Source: Icerya purchasi
Taxonomy: Eukaryota > Arthropoda > Insecta > Hemiptera > Monophlebidae
Reading direction: 5' to 3'
Assembly: GCA_039619475.1 (NCBI GenBank)
Contig: CM077115.1
Location: forward strand, 63,804,864-63,868,863
DNA: 64,000 nucleotides
The notes under the pieces are model-generated. The model searched no databases. It was not told the origin of the DNA and saw only the letters and a list, made by a program, of their open reading frames with translations. Position 1 is the stretch's first letter, and each line of letters begins with the position of its first letter. A program made the position numbers and the translations under genes. Shown here piece after piece: positions 33,390 to 44,794 of this stretch.

Positions 33390-34685
33390 TTAGTCTGTTG
33401 TGCAATAGGCCACATCTTCATCGACATTTTCATCAACATTTTCATCAACGTCTTCATCGACATGTTTCTCAACGGTGCGGTACGGTGGCGATGTCAATCC
33501 ACTGTTTTCACTGTCCACTACGTTGTCATAGTCTTCTAAACCCTCGTAGTTTCGGAAATTTTCATCTTCATCACCTTCGTCATCATTATCCAAAATATCA
33601 CCAAGAGCGCAATCGTCCATCGACTTTAAATTTAACTCGTTGATCTCATCCAAGCCAACAACGGCCGCAGCAAATTCAGTTTTCGCATCGACGATGGAAT
33701 CGCTGTTACTTGATCCGGAGACCAGCAGGTCAATACCGTTTTCAGCCGTTCCATTATTTTTCGAAACCGGATTGCTATCTTGAAGAGCACATTCTCGTTT
33801 GCTTAACGGGTAATTCACGGGGTCCATCCGCTGGTTAATCGGACTGTGAGAGCTGCAGCTTTTGCGATTACGCGGGGATGACAGTAATTCATCTAGGGTA
33901 AGATTTGTCAAATTTCTAAGTTTTTGCCGGCAAAGTTCTTGTTTATTCAGATACTCCATTAGTACCAAATAGCTTTTCACACCTAACCGGAAAATTTCTA
34001 ACGCTTTACACTGCTCTTCGGTTAACAAACTGTCGAAACATTTCTTATTCAACGTCATCATCAACAACGATTCTTTCTCTTTACCTCCTTCTTCATTGTC
34101 CAGCGTGAACAACAAATCTCGGCGGCTGTTAGGTAAATTCTTCAAACATTCGTCCAATTTGCCGCATTTTTCTTTTAATGCGACCGCATGAACTTCGTTT
34201 TCTTGCATTTTAGCCTTTATCGCGACTAACTGTTCGCTACTGTTACCATCAATCGCAGCTACCAAACAGTTACTTCCAGTTCGTTTCGCGTATTTAAATT
34301 TCACTTCCAATTCGCTGACCACTCGCTCGTACCGTGTTTTAATCGACTTCAAATGTTTTTGATCGGTAAACAAATCGCAATTCTTTTTCTTCAGCAGTCG
34401 TGCGTTATCTTCTAGAGCGCATAAGTATTCCGTCAAAGTGACGTCGGTAGTTTGAAACGAAGATATCTGGTCATCCAATATTGATTCTACCGAACGCTGA
34501 ACCAACTCCTTCGTCCTATTCGATCTGGCACTATTCTTGTCACGTTTTTTAGGGCTGACCGGAACACGAGAAAAGAATGCCATGTTTTCGTGTTGACCGT
34601 AGTTCGTCGCAGCATGATCACTTCCGCTGCGATCAGTATAATTCACGTCAAAGGTATCTACCGTTGTTAAGTTATTGTCCCCCAT
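33390..34685 (-). CDS. Coiled-coil protein B with acidic repeat tail, family A/B/C
   Basis: An intronless 431-residue ORF. The N-terminus is polar, then basic (PVSPKKRDKN, about 42-51), and could carry a nuclear localisation signal. ESILD lies at 67-71, followed by helical, Lys/Glu-rich sequence to about residue 260 with NLTNLTLDELLSS (258-270). This matches A's INVTLKNLLTSS. A feature absent from A is the roughly 160-residue tail: Ser/Asn-rich linkers, an acidic cluster (DNDDEGDEDE, about 366-375), and a terminal repeat of VDED/VDEN units (410-425). On its strand, an AATAAA lies about 125 nt after the stop (plus coordinates 33261-33266). The Met at 34685 is followed by MGDNN and fits the start of the coding composition. 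Function unknown. The acidic tail suggests binding to basic partners such as chromatin or RNA proteins, which is inference only. Confidence 0.8.
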   Translation of the reverse strand: MGDNNLTTVDTFDVNYTDRSGSDHAATNYGQHENMAFFSRVPVSPKKRDKNSARSNRTKELVQRSVESILDDQISSFQTTDVTLTEYLCALEDNARLLKKKNCDLFTDQKHLKSIKTRYERVVSELEVKFKYAKRTGSNCLVAAIDGNSSEQLVAIKAKMQENEVHAVALKEKCGKLDECLKNLPNSRRDLLFTLDNEEGGKEKESLLMMTLNKKCFDSLLTEEQCKALEIFRLGVKSYLVLMEYLNKQELCRQKLRNLTNLTLDELLSSPRNRKSCSSHSPINQRMDPVNYPLSKRECALQDSNPVSKNNGTAENGIDLLVSGSSNSDSIVDAKTEFAAAVVGLDEINELNLKSMDDCALGDILDNDDEGDEDENFRNYEGLEDYDNVVDSENSGLTSPPYRTVEKHVDEDVDENVDENVDEDVAYCTTD

Positions 34686-34689
34686 TTTA

Positions 34690-35099
34690 AGGTATTTTCC
34701 CGTATTTCAAGTATTATCACAATGTGTGACAGCGAAATAATTTTCTCATCTCACTCCATACTACGAGTAACCCAGTATTTCCATAGAAATGGAGAAACTA
34801 AACAAAAGTTGATTGTGAAAATTAAACACAGAATCAATATAAACTAAAATAGTATAACCAGCAACTTTTTTTGCTTTCTTTTTTCTTTTTTTTTTGTAGG
34901 TTTCCGTGTGTTACAACTGAAAGCATGCGCAAATATAACCTTTGAATCTAAACGAAGGAGAACAAGTTCGGTTTTGTAATGTGTTTTCTAGTGCGATCGG
35001 TTCCGTCAGTTAGAAACTTTTTTGAGCGCGAGGCATAAAACTTTTAAATTTCGACGAGCGATCTGGTTGGAATTCGTAAAATGAATGTAAATGTACGCA
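34690..35099. other. Upstream region of ORF B; no gene
   Basis: AT-rich, with a T/C-rich run at about 34868-34898. It should hold the promoter of the minus-strand ORF B, but no core element could be picked out with confidence. Confidence 0.3.
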
Positions 35100-36165
35100 G
35101 GTGTTCGGTTTTATTTATGACGCAGCTTGGAATCAATACGTGTCCTCCTTCAAAAGGCTCAACCTCATTTTTCTCAGATCAGAACTTCTACAAAATCTTA
35201 GCTATTTTTTTTTGATCCTCACTGGCGGCTCCAGGGAACCCAATGGTGCTGGCGCAGCGCTTTTTTTCTGTCCTTCTCCAAATCACTTCGAGTCCTTTAA
35301 ACTTCCCTCCTTTTGTTCAATCTTTTATGCTGAGTCTTCTGCCTTTCTGTGTGTCCTTCTTTTTATCAGATTTTCACCTGTCTCTCGCGATCTCCTTATC
35401 CTGTCGGATGCTCAAAGTGTGCTGCAGACTATCGCATCTCCTCTCCCTTCTCACTCAACCGACTACGTAATTCTTCATATTCGCTTCTTGATTCATGATC
35501 TCTTCCTTTCCCACTTAATGCAAACGGATTTCTTTTGGATTCCTGGCCATTCCGGAATCGAGGGAAATTAGTTAGTTGACTCATTCGCTCGATTATCTTT
35601 CTCTTCTTGGTATGTTTCTTCCTATTTTCTCGGCTTCCAATATTACCTTTCTGTCTGCAGCTACTCATTCCAGATTATGGTTAAACCACTACGTCTCCTT
35701 ATTCTCAAACCCGGACACCTTTTTCTTGTCTATTCAACCTTTTCTCCCACGCTTTTTTTAACTTTCCTTCTATGCGCCGCTCCAAACTCTCTGCAATTTG
35801 CCGGCTGCGTTTTAGGCATAGTTTGCTCTCTTCCTCGCTTTTCCGTTATCCTCTCGTGCATTTTCCTTATTGTCCATTGCATCCCTCCAGCAATCAATTC
35901 ATTTGTGATTTCGATCATATAATGTTCGACTGTTCGTCGAATTCAGCTGAACAAGCTTTTTTTATTCTTTCCTTTTACAAATCGGTCTTCCTATTCCACA
36001 CTGTGCTTCATATGTTCTCTTCCTTCCTTCTCTTTCTGCTATCCTGGTACTTGATTCTTTTCTGTCGGCTATCTCTGATCGTGCAAAAATCTGAGTCTCT
36101 CTTACCCCTCCGTTCCATTGTTCTTACGCCAACGTCCATGTTGATGAACCCATAAAAAAACCAGA
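35100..36165 (+). pseudogene. LINE-A copy 3, RNase H and C-terminal end
   Basis: On the plus strand, GAGAALFFCPSPNHFESFKL, CSIFYAESSAFLCVLLFIRF, LILSDAQSVLQTIASPLP and DFFWIPGHSGIEGN (about 35240-35570) are RNase H blocks carrying Glu, Asp and the PGHSGIEGN box. The first D-containing strand (TDGS) has decayed to LTGGS. A stop at 35572 breaks the frame at GIEGN*LVDS, and the remainder continues in other frames to about 36155, including FRHSLLSSSLFRYPLVHFPY, comparable with RLNHSLLPASFFRFSITQSP of copy 1. The 3' end is TTGATGAACCCAT followed by A-rich sequence, shared with copy 4. Confidence 0.8.
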
Positions 36166-37444
36166 AAGAAAGAAAGAATCGCGAAGTCAGCTGAAACTAG
36201 CTGAATCCGTTTGCTAAATGCTGTTTAGTTATTATCTTTGAGAACCAAAATTGTTTTCCGGATCAGATATCGGGTTTAGGTAGACACCAATTAAAATGTC
36301 CAACTCGATAGTGGCCGCTTCTTTAGCTGTGTTTGCCTGTTCATCGTTTAATATATAACGATCATCGAATTTAATCTCGATGTTTTTCGGAGCGTATTAA
36401 ATGTTTCTTAGTGCATAGTTTCCACTTAAAACGTTACATATAGCGAAATATACTAGACAGAGCTCATCCAAGTGGTCAAATTATCCTCTATAATTAAACC
36501 ATAACAAAGCAAGTTGTCAAATTTTTTGAAACACCTGTATGGGATGTGTCCCTCAGCATAACTAGTCTCGTTTAATGAATTAAGGGCTCCATTATAAGCC
36601 GAGGTGGAAACGATTCGGAAATTTTACGAAGATGAAAAAACATGCAATTTCTGTACGACTTATATAAATAAAATGATTTTGCTAGGCTGTGCGCGCATCA
36701 CGCAAAATCTACTGGATGGAATTCAGTCAAATTTGTCGGTTTTATTACTTAGACATTTGACCCTTATCTGAAAAAAAAAAAGATCACGATGTCTCTATTT
36801 AATATTAATTAAATTTAATATAAAATAAAGTTCTTATGCAAGAGTACGCTAATGATAACGTTTATAGCCGCTATGCTTTCACCGATGCGTGTTCCCTTGC
36901 CGGGGTAAATGCGCATGCGTGGGAGAAGGAGAAAGCTTCACTTTTGCCTGATCGTTAAGTGTCAGCCGCGTATCATCGGCTGCGCAGTTCTACGTTGGAA
37001 TCGTATAAATTAATTATAATAATTATTCTTTTAGATGAATATTTATTTCGATCAGTTTATTTTTTGCCAGTAATAATTCTTAGTAATCCAATATTACTTT
37101 TACTACTAAAATAGTTTTTTCATGTATATAGATACATTCCCGTTCTGTTATTATAATTAAGTAAATTAGCAAAACTTTTACGCGTTTCCATTGTTTTTTA
37201 AACTGTAATATTATTAGAGTGTGAATAAGACGCTTTCAGAGAAGTAAACTTTTTTATTACTCTTAAAATCAGCTAAAAGAATGAAATTATCTCTATCCTC
37301 GCAGAGTGACTATGATCATATTAAAAGCGACTTAAACTATAATGTACATATTGAGTAAGTCAGTCACGGACACATATTGGCGCGATGACAGAAGAATGTT
37401 CGTACTGTCACGCTCGAAGGTAGAAAGGAGAACCAAAAGAGATA
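36166..37444. other. AT-rich, no gene recognised
   Basis: No open frame with domain content. A GC-richer patch at about 36880-37000 is unexplained. Confidence 0.35.
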
Positions 37445-37449
37445 AATTT

Positions 37450-38522
37450 TCTAGATTATTATTATTATTATTATACGATTGATCGGGCGCAGGCTGCACT
37501 AACGGGCCATATGCACCCAGGGGCTGGCTAGAGTCTAGATGAGATTTAATAGCTTAAGCGACTGCAGGAACCGGAAAACACTATGGATATGTGAGGAAGA
37601 TTGAGATAGGAGCTGAGGTAGGGAGGCGGGGAGGCTGTGCTGGGTTCTGAATGCTGTAAGTGCCTGGCAGGATGTTAGAATATGGGGGATAAGGAGTTGA
37701 GCTGTTAGGCAAAAGGGACAGAGAGGAGGGTCCATGCGTTGTAGAAGGTAAGAGTGGGTAAGATTTGTGTGGGATATGCGGAGTCTGGTAAGAATAATAT
37801 TATTCTTTCTTGATCGGAACGGAGAGGATATGTGTGATAGAGGATTAGGTTTTACGGGGAGGAGTTGATTTTGATGGTTGGACTTCCATGCACGGACCCA
37901 AGATTTGGTTATGCGTGATCTCAGGAATTGCTTAGTATCGTTAGAGGAAACAAACCGGGAGGTGAGAAGAGGGAGTGTGGAGGCCTCTTTAGCAGCTCGG
38001 TCAATGGCCTCATTGCCCGGCAAGCCAACATGGCTGGGGATCCACATAAAAGTTATCGAGACATGGGATTTGCTAAGGAGGTCATGGAGAAGTAATATGC
38101 GTTGTAACAGCGCGTTGTCGGTGTGACAGTTACAAAGTGCCTTTAGGACAGAGAGCGAGTCGGAGAGGATAAGGTATTTGGAGTGAGGTGGAGCAGCTGT
38201 TAGGAATTCCAAGCACTTGAAAATGGCAAATGATTCGGCTGAGAATATGGAACACACCTTGGAAAGACGGAAGCGATGGGTGGCGGGGGGAACTGAGAAG
38301 GCAGACCCCACACGGCCTCCAGATTTTGAGCCATCCGTAAAACAGCACACCGCGCCACTATATTTGGAAATTTCCAGTTTGATATACTGGACCAGTACAT
38401 GGGAGGGATTGGTAGATTTCGTTAGCCGTGTCAGGTTCACGAAATCTACCAATCCCCCCCATGTACTGGTCCAGTATATCAAACTGGAAATTTCCAAATA
38501 TAGTGGCGCGGTGTGCTGTTTG
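37450..38522 (-). mobile_element. I-like LINE, 5'-truncated, RNase H end with (TAA)-type tail
   Basis: The minus strand encodes 320 uninterrupted codons (38497-37535). Residues from about TNPSHVLVQYIKLEIS onward are genuine: CFTDGSKSGG, FSAESFAIFKCLEFL, LILSDSLSVLKAL, WIPSHVGLPGNEAIDRAAKE (a complete RNase H set), and a C-terminal CPFC...H....C knuckle. The 3' UTR ends in (TAA)n/(ATT)n (about 37462-37476 on the plus strand), as I-clade elements do, instead of poly(A). The first about 25 codons are antisense to the next ones because the head of the insertion is an inverted duplication (separate entry). Confidence 0.85.
38339..38522. repeat. Inverted duplication at the 5' end of the I-like LINE
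   Basis: The arm at about 38339-38421 is the reverse complement of about 38440-38522 with roughly two differences and an 18-bp spacer (GTTAGCCGTG...). The right arm lies beyond the true LINE head and repeats it in reverse. This looks like 5' inversion (twin priming or template switching) during target-primed reverse transcription. Confidence 0.85.
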
Positions 38523-38529
38523 AAAAGAT

Positions 38530-39379
38530 CCGTTTGCCTTTAATTCAGGAACCACCTGGTTTACTCGACGCACTGTTGAATGGAAACCATTCAAAATCGA
38601 TGGATTTTCTAAATAATATAAGAGCCTAAAATAATAACGCTTTTCGAATAACCTCATTCGAAGCAAATCAAGTTACTGAAATACGGGGACAAATCGACTA
38701 ACTTATTGCTTCTCTGTTACCCACTAATGTGCCTAAATTTCTATAAAACAAACTAGCGATAGAGGAAAATTTGCACTCTGGTTTCATTTGCGCAGAATTT
38801 TTTCTCGCACCATCGACATATCACTTGTTCACGCGTCACCAACCTCGATAATTTACACACTAAAGCTGCAGTAGGGAAAACATCAAACATTGATTACTTC
38901 ATGGACTCCCGAATATGTCAAACAATTGACGAAACCAGTCGGACCAGAACATTTAAATGCGTTCTATGTAATTTTTAAATGTTCATAAAGTTTTTTTGGA
39001 TGTTGTTAGTGAAATTAATTTATGTTTATTTATAAATAATTAATGTTATACATATGTGAATATAATGAATAAAATTCGATTTCAAAATATTATAACAGTT
39101 AGTAACTGCAATTTTTTGACATTCATTTATTTATTTAATTATTATTGGCAGTTTACAAGCAGCTTACGGAAGAAAAATACTTATAATTATGAAAAATATT
39201 ACAGTGTAAAAAGGTTTGATCCGGAGAATTGGTACTCTCATTGCAGATGCAGGTGTCGTTGTTAATCATTTTAAATTTTCTTAGGTGTACTCTGAAGTTT
39301 CCGTGACCTGTTAAGAATTAAAAGTTAAGTTAGGATTTATTTCTTTGTTTAGAAGTTTGTGATTTATGTTCAGGATTAG
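38530..39379. other. AT-rich, no gene recognised
   Basis: No recognisable coding or repeat structure. It ends at the T-run that marks the tail of the next minus-strand LINE. Confidence 0.4.
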
Positions 39380-40040
39380 TTTTTTTTTTTTTTTTTTTTT
39401 TTTTTAAATAAAAATAATAGTGAGGATTTCCATGCGCTGTGTTTAACTACTGAGGCTATTACAGCACATGGAGCCTACTTAGGAAGGTTAAACTCTATGG
39501 TATAGGCCGCTGCTACGCACGAAAGCCAACATAGCTGCGACCGCAGACGGAACGTTCGATAAGATCTTAGAGATAGAGATGGTAGTGAAATAGGTGGATC
39601 TTGGTGCCGCAAAAGAGAAACATTCGAGAAGGAGGTGAGATGTAGACGGGGCGCTTGGTTGACCACAGAAGAAGCAGACATTTGGGGGTGCTTGTCCCGT
39701 GAAGATATACCCGTGCGAAAGGGTTGTGTGACCTGTTCGGAGGCGATTCAAGACAGAAAAATCTCTGCGAGAAATTTCGTCTATGGGCCACCAGGGTTCT
39801 GTGGTTGATTTTATGCTTCGGAGGAATGTACTTGAGTTGAAATGTTCTTCTGCCCGTTTGTTTGCTAGAATATAGTTCCTGCCATTTCCTGATGTATTTT
39901 GTGTGTATTTCCTTTATTTTTTTATTTTTTAGCTCTTTATTTAACTTTATTTTTTTTACATTCTTTATCTCATTAATGTTTTCAATCTGAAGATCTATTG
40001 GCATAACTCTTGCTATTACATTAGTTGTCCCACAAGGCAT
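39380..40040 (-). pseudogene. R1/I-group LINE C-terminal end
   Basis: On the minus strand, IHTKYIRKWQELYSSKQTGR (post-RNase H 'W...Y..S..GR' motif, about 39840-39900) is followed, after a frameshift, by MNRLRTGHTTLSHGY and CFFCGQPSAPSTSHLLLEC. This last is the CX2C...HX4C zinc knuckle (39488-39751). The 3' UTR (TGCTGTAATAGCCTCAGTAG) and the poly(A), seen as Ts at 39381-39405, resemble those of LINE-B. It is severely 5'-truncated. Confidence 0.75.
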
Positions 40041-40079
40041 TATTCTATATGCCGAAATAATGCCTACGAGTATTTTTCT

Positions 40080-41830
40080 CTGTTCTTCTTTTTAACACTT
40101 ACGCTATCAGTAATGCTTTCCTTCCTTTAAATTTCCTCTCTTTATTCTTTGCTGATGGTATTCTACTTTTGTCCTCTTCCCGCGATATTGTTGTAGCCAA
40201 TGGAGTATTTAATTCGTCTCCTAATTTGCTAGAAAGTGCTCTTGCTTCAATTAACCTTTCGATTTCCCCTTCCAAGTTTTCCTGCGTCGAATTTACCCTT
40301 CGACCTCCTGCGTCTCCAAGTCCTGAATCTCTAAACTAGATTTGATTGCCCTTGACTCTGTCTTGGTGCTCTTAAATCTTCTATTCAAGTACTGCTTTCC
40401 GAATCTAGTACACCACCCCTGTCTATCGGCAGATTTTACCGCTTTCTTGATAAACGTCTTTCACTTATACATATATTCTACTATCATTTACTCCTACCTT
40501 TCACGTTCAAAGAATTGGCGTTTTGTGACTGGGAAAATTCCTATCTTATCTCTTATTTATCTCCTTCTTAGTTCATTTTGGTCCTACATAATTTCCTCAA
40601 ATAGTCTCCCCTATTTCTCCTTTAACTTCAGTGATCCCTGTCATTCCTCCCAGAGTGATTATTTTTCCTGCAATTTCGAAATCTTCTCCTCTAGCCATAA
40701 TTAAATGGGAATTCTACAACAATGTCAATTCCCTCTTTCCTTCTCATATAACTATTTTCACTGATGGTTCTAAAGGGTCTGCTGTTATTGGTGCATGCTC
40801 TATTCTTCCAGATTATAACTTATCTGAATCTTCATAATAAATAAACTGCGTATACGACTATGTTAAAAAGAATTTTATTTGCTTAATGTTTCAGCCAGCT
40901 TACACTGACCATCATCAGAAGTACGCTTATAAGTATTCACTATGAAAGCTTTTAACATTTATTCTCTGAATATTTTTGTCTTCCTTCTTTCTGTTCCATA
41001 TTTACGACCGAGTTAATGGTCATTCTACATTACGTTATTTTTATCTCCTCCAATCGCTTTTCTTCCCAATTTCAGATTATTTACGACTCCATGAGTGCTC
41101 TTCAGGCCATCTCCACTCCTTTACCTGATCATTCCTGTGACTTTATTATTTCTGTATATGTTCTCTCATTCAGATTCTTTCTTCTCTTCATGCGATCCAT
41201 ATTTATTTGCTGTGGGTTCCTGGCTATTCTGGCATCTCTGGAAATTAGGCGGCTAATTCTTTGGCTCGGGTTGCTGCTTCTTTTTCCTTCTTCTTCCGAA
41301 AAATCCCATCTTCTAATCTCTTGCCGCTGTGTAAAATTTTCCATCTCAGATTTTGGTCGGTTGTGTACACATCCTCTTTTTCTAATGGCCACTCATTTCA
41401 TCTGTCTGTTTAATTTAGTTTTCCTTCCAGTCCATGGTTCCTTCTGTTTCCTTCACACTCGCGCTATTTTTTTATCTCCACTATGCGTTTGCATTTTAAT
41501 CATTCCTTGCTGCCTTCCTCCAGCTTTCGCTTCGCATTAGCCTCTTCTCCATATTGTTTTCTCCATTCAAATGATGCGGTTGTTTGTGACGCTGATCCTC
41601 ATGTTCTTTGAGTGTCAAACTCTTTCGGTGGAGCGTTCGGCTTTGTACTCCCTTTTGCTTAGATTTGGACTTTCTGCTCTTTATTGTGCTCTTTATATCC
41701 TGTTTCTTCCTGCTTCACTGATTAACCCTACCACTGTTACCATCTTATTAACATATCTGATCGTCTTATTATATTCCTTTCTTTTTTCAATTCTAATTGT
41801 TTCTTAGTGATTGATGAGCCCATTAAAAAA
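40080..41830 (+). pseudogene. LINE-A copy 4, interrupted at 40830-40964
   Basis: The plus strand carries SKNWRFVTGKIPILSLIYLL (about 40510-40565), TIFTDGSKGSAVIGACSILP (RNase H strand 1, about 40750-40810), and, after the insertion, IIYDSMSALQAISTPLPDHS and a decayed FCCGFLAILASLEI region replacing the PGHSGI.GN box. The 3' end TTGATGAGCCCATTAAAA (about 41811-41828) matches copy 3. Frameshifts occur throughout. The pyrimidine-rich strand yields long hydrophobic frames that should not be read as membrane proteins. Confidence 0.75.
40830..40964 (-). mobile_element. Penelope-like end fragment with canonical hammerhead core, inserted in LINE-A copy 4
   Basis: On the minus strand, CTGATGA is followed by a 6-bp stem (GGTCAG/CTGGCT, loop TGTAAG) and GAAAC. 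This is the conserved core order of a hammerhead ribozyme (CUGAUGA, helix II, GAAA), with a short CTT/AAG outer stem. TCTGAAT occurs on both sides (40823-40829 and 40965-40971) and may be the target duplication. The host LINE reading resumes after it. Confidence 0.6.
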
Positions 41831-41834
41831 AAAA

Positions 41835-42719
41835 AACAACTTAAAGACTACACGCAGTTCCGGTGGTTTTAATAATGAACCATTTTCGTATATATTTGTA
41901 TAATATTCTGTTTGTATGCTTGAGACATTGATGTTAATTCGGAATTTAAATATTAAAGAAAATGAAGCAGAAAAAGAAAAGTTTTATTTCGATAGAAATT
42001 AAGAATTTTGTTCAGCTAAAAATCGTGCCTACTGCTAAACAGTACAACAATCAAGAGAGTTTATGGCGGTATGATTATTATTAAGAGATCAAGAATAACA
42101 CCGGAAAAAAAAAAAAAAGAAATAACAAATACGCCATAAATTTACGTTAAATTTACCAAATAGAGCCACGAATGGAAAATTTATCTTCAGCGCATTTTTT
42201 TTACCACACATCGTACTAAACTGGAGATCGCCGTATTTTCCGTTAGTCCGTTTTTATTACTTTCCTTAAAATTCTAGACGTTTTAAGGTCAATTTACATA
42301 TTCAACGATAAGCAAAATGGCAAAAAATACTTTAAAACGTGACTCATACTACATGACAACCAGATTAATTAAACAGTTAATTCCAAAACCACCGGCCGAT
42401 TAACAAAAAAATCGAATAAGCAGAAAATACCGTAACAGACGAGGGTTTACTTCTATTAAAAAGTAATATAAAATAAAGGGAAAAGTTGAAAAAGATAAAA
42501 GTATTATAAATTGCTTTTACAGAGTAGCAACAACAATGCTACAGACACAACCAGAAAAAATAGTAGTGGAAATGTTTGTGTGGTGAAATAGGGGACTCAT
42601 TGCAGCAACAAGAATTTATTTATTATTCGATGAAGATTATTTTATTGGTGCGGCGGAAATGGATATCGTGTAGGAGAAAATCTAACGGAAATATATATAA
42701 TAATCAGATGTAAGTAATT
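41835..42719. other. AT-rich, no gene recognised
   Basis: Low-complexity A/T-rich sequence with no frame of note. Confidence 0.4.
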
Positions 42720-44790
42720 AATAATAATATAGCCCCTGGCTCCAATTCCATCCACCCATACATGGTTAAATACCTACCACCACAAGCTAAAGAGTTGCTC
42801 ATAAAAATCTATAACCAGATACGGTCATCCGGTAATATCCCTCAATCCTGGAAAATTGAGTATGTTATTCCCATTTTAAAACTAAATAAAGACCCATTCA
42901 ATCCTGAAAGTTATCGACCAATCTCTTTACTAAGTGTTCTATCCAAAATAATGGAGAAGGTGGTAAACAGGCGCCTCCGGTTTATGTCCTCGAACAAAAT
43001 AATGTCCTTTTCCCGATTCAAGCCGGAGGGCGAAGAGCGAGATCAGTAGACGATCACTTGATAAGCCTGCAACGGCAAATACTAACAGGCTTCCACCACC
43101 ACCAGCACACGTACGCGGTCTTTTTCGATTTGGAAAAAACGTTCGATCACGTGAGGCGGCGTGGACTATTACAAAAGTTCAAAACAGCCGGAATAAGTGG
43201 CCGATTGGGCACTAGCTTTTTCAGCAACCGAACGATCCGGGTTAAGATCGGTTCATCAATAACAGCACCCATTACAACAGAGACCTTAGTGCAACCCTAT
43301 TTATGATTTACATCAACGACGTAGCAAATTGCATCTCGCCGCCCATTTCCGCCCGGCTGTTTAACGATGATTTAAACATCTCCTTATCGTCTCATCATCC
43401 TTCTAGTGCTCAGTCAGTTCTCCAGAAAGCGATAAACAAAATTCAGAGCTGGTCTGAAAATAACAGACTAGCCATCTCAGCAAGTAAAACAGTGTATATC
43501 CATTTTTACGGAGGGTGCCGTGCACCTTCAAGCTTATTCGTAAAATTAAATAATCATCATATTCCTCAAAAAGCGACGGTGAAATTCCTTGGGTTATCTT
43601 TCGACTCCAGGCTTACGTGGGAGCCTCATATTTCTGAATTAAAACTGAGATGCACCAAAGTTATTCCTATTCTAAAATATCTGGCGAGTTCCAGATGATC
43701 CTCTAAAGCCAAGTTTTTCAGGTGACCCTCTACTAGAGGTAATGGCTATCTTTCAAGGATATTGGATCACGTTCCTAGAAAAACCAATACTTAGCCCAAT
43801 GCTTATGATTCCCCACTGGAGTTCTAAAAAACGAACATCGACACATTGCTGAAATCGAACCCAGGTACAAAAAATTTCCTGTGTTCGGCAGAAATGGCAG
43901 CCAGAGCAATTAGCAAAATACGTGGACCACCTAGTATATTACACAGATGCAGCTAAGGCAACCGGTGAAGCAGACCACTACCGGCATCCTGCGCCTTCGT
44001 GGGGCAGGCCATCTCACACCAAGCTACACTTAACAATGCCTGTGATGCATTGGATGCAGAACTGCACGGAATTTCTTATTGCCTCCAGCATTTAGCCACA
44101 GATTACAATAAATCTATAAAAGTTTTCATAGTCACCGATTCCCTACAGGCGTTATGCATGCTGGAAAACCAAAAATGCAGCAACCCGCTAATATTGAAAA
44201 TATACTACTTTCTAAAACAGTTACACCAAACGAACACATATGGGTCCCTGGGCACATCGGGGTTCCTGGTAATGAGAGGGTCGATGTGGAAGCGCGCTCG
44301 GCGTTATCCTCGCCAATGCCAGAGGACACGGGCCTCCCATCCTCGATGATGCATATTTTTCTAAAGAAGTGCAAGAACCGATGGAAAACAGAATGGACAG
44401 CTACGACAACGTTCTTAAAAAACATTAAGTCCACAGTCGAACTATGGTGGTCACCAGAGGAGATATCTCGGCACGATTTTAAAAGTCTTAGCCGGCTGCG
44501 AATCGGCCACGTCACTATGTCGCACGGTCATGTAATTAGTAAATCTTCGCCTCCAACTATGTACTTCTTTTGCCAGGCTGGTATATTGACAGATCCACAC
44601 ATTCTTCTCACATGCCCATAGTTATTCAGGACGCAACATAGACTACCCAGTAACATACAGGATTGTCTGGCAAATACTACAACTAACGTCACTAGAACGA
44701 GTGGTTTGACCGAACACGTATAAGTTACCTCCATGTATGTGCTGTAATGACCTTAGTATGTTACAAACGGCGCAAATAAAAAAGGTGAGG
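42720..44790 (+). pseudogene. I-group LINE copy 2 (LINE-B-like), frameshifted
   Basis: The plus-strand order is: IKIYNQIRSSGNIPQSWKIE and SYRPISLLSVLSKIMEKVVN (42762-43049), frameshift, YAVFFDLEKTFDHVRRRGLL (motif A), frameshift, MIYINDVANCIS with RLFNDDLNIS (catalytic box FNDD, the Asp pair kept), KFLGLSFDSRLTWEPHISEL; then a damaged RNase H with ALDAELHGI, FIVTDSLQAL and IWVPGHIGVPGNERVDVEA; and FFCQAGILTDPHILLTC. The text is close to 7194-8972 in every block, so both belong to one lineage. The 3' UTR TGCTGTAATGACC (about 44741-44753) matches copy 1. The endonuclease is absent. Confidence 0.85.
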
Positions 44791-44794
44791 AGGA

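Noticed and set aside
33329..33643. His-rich 104-residue frame on the plus strand
   Set aside because: It is antisense to the acidic repeat tail of ORF B, and the His richness mirrors the GAT/GAA/GTT codons on the other strand.
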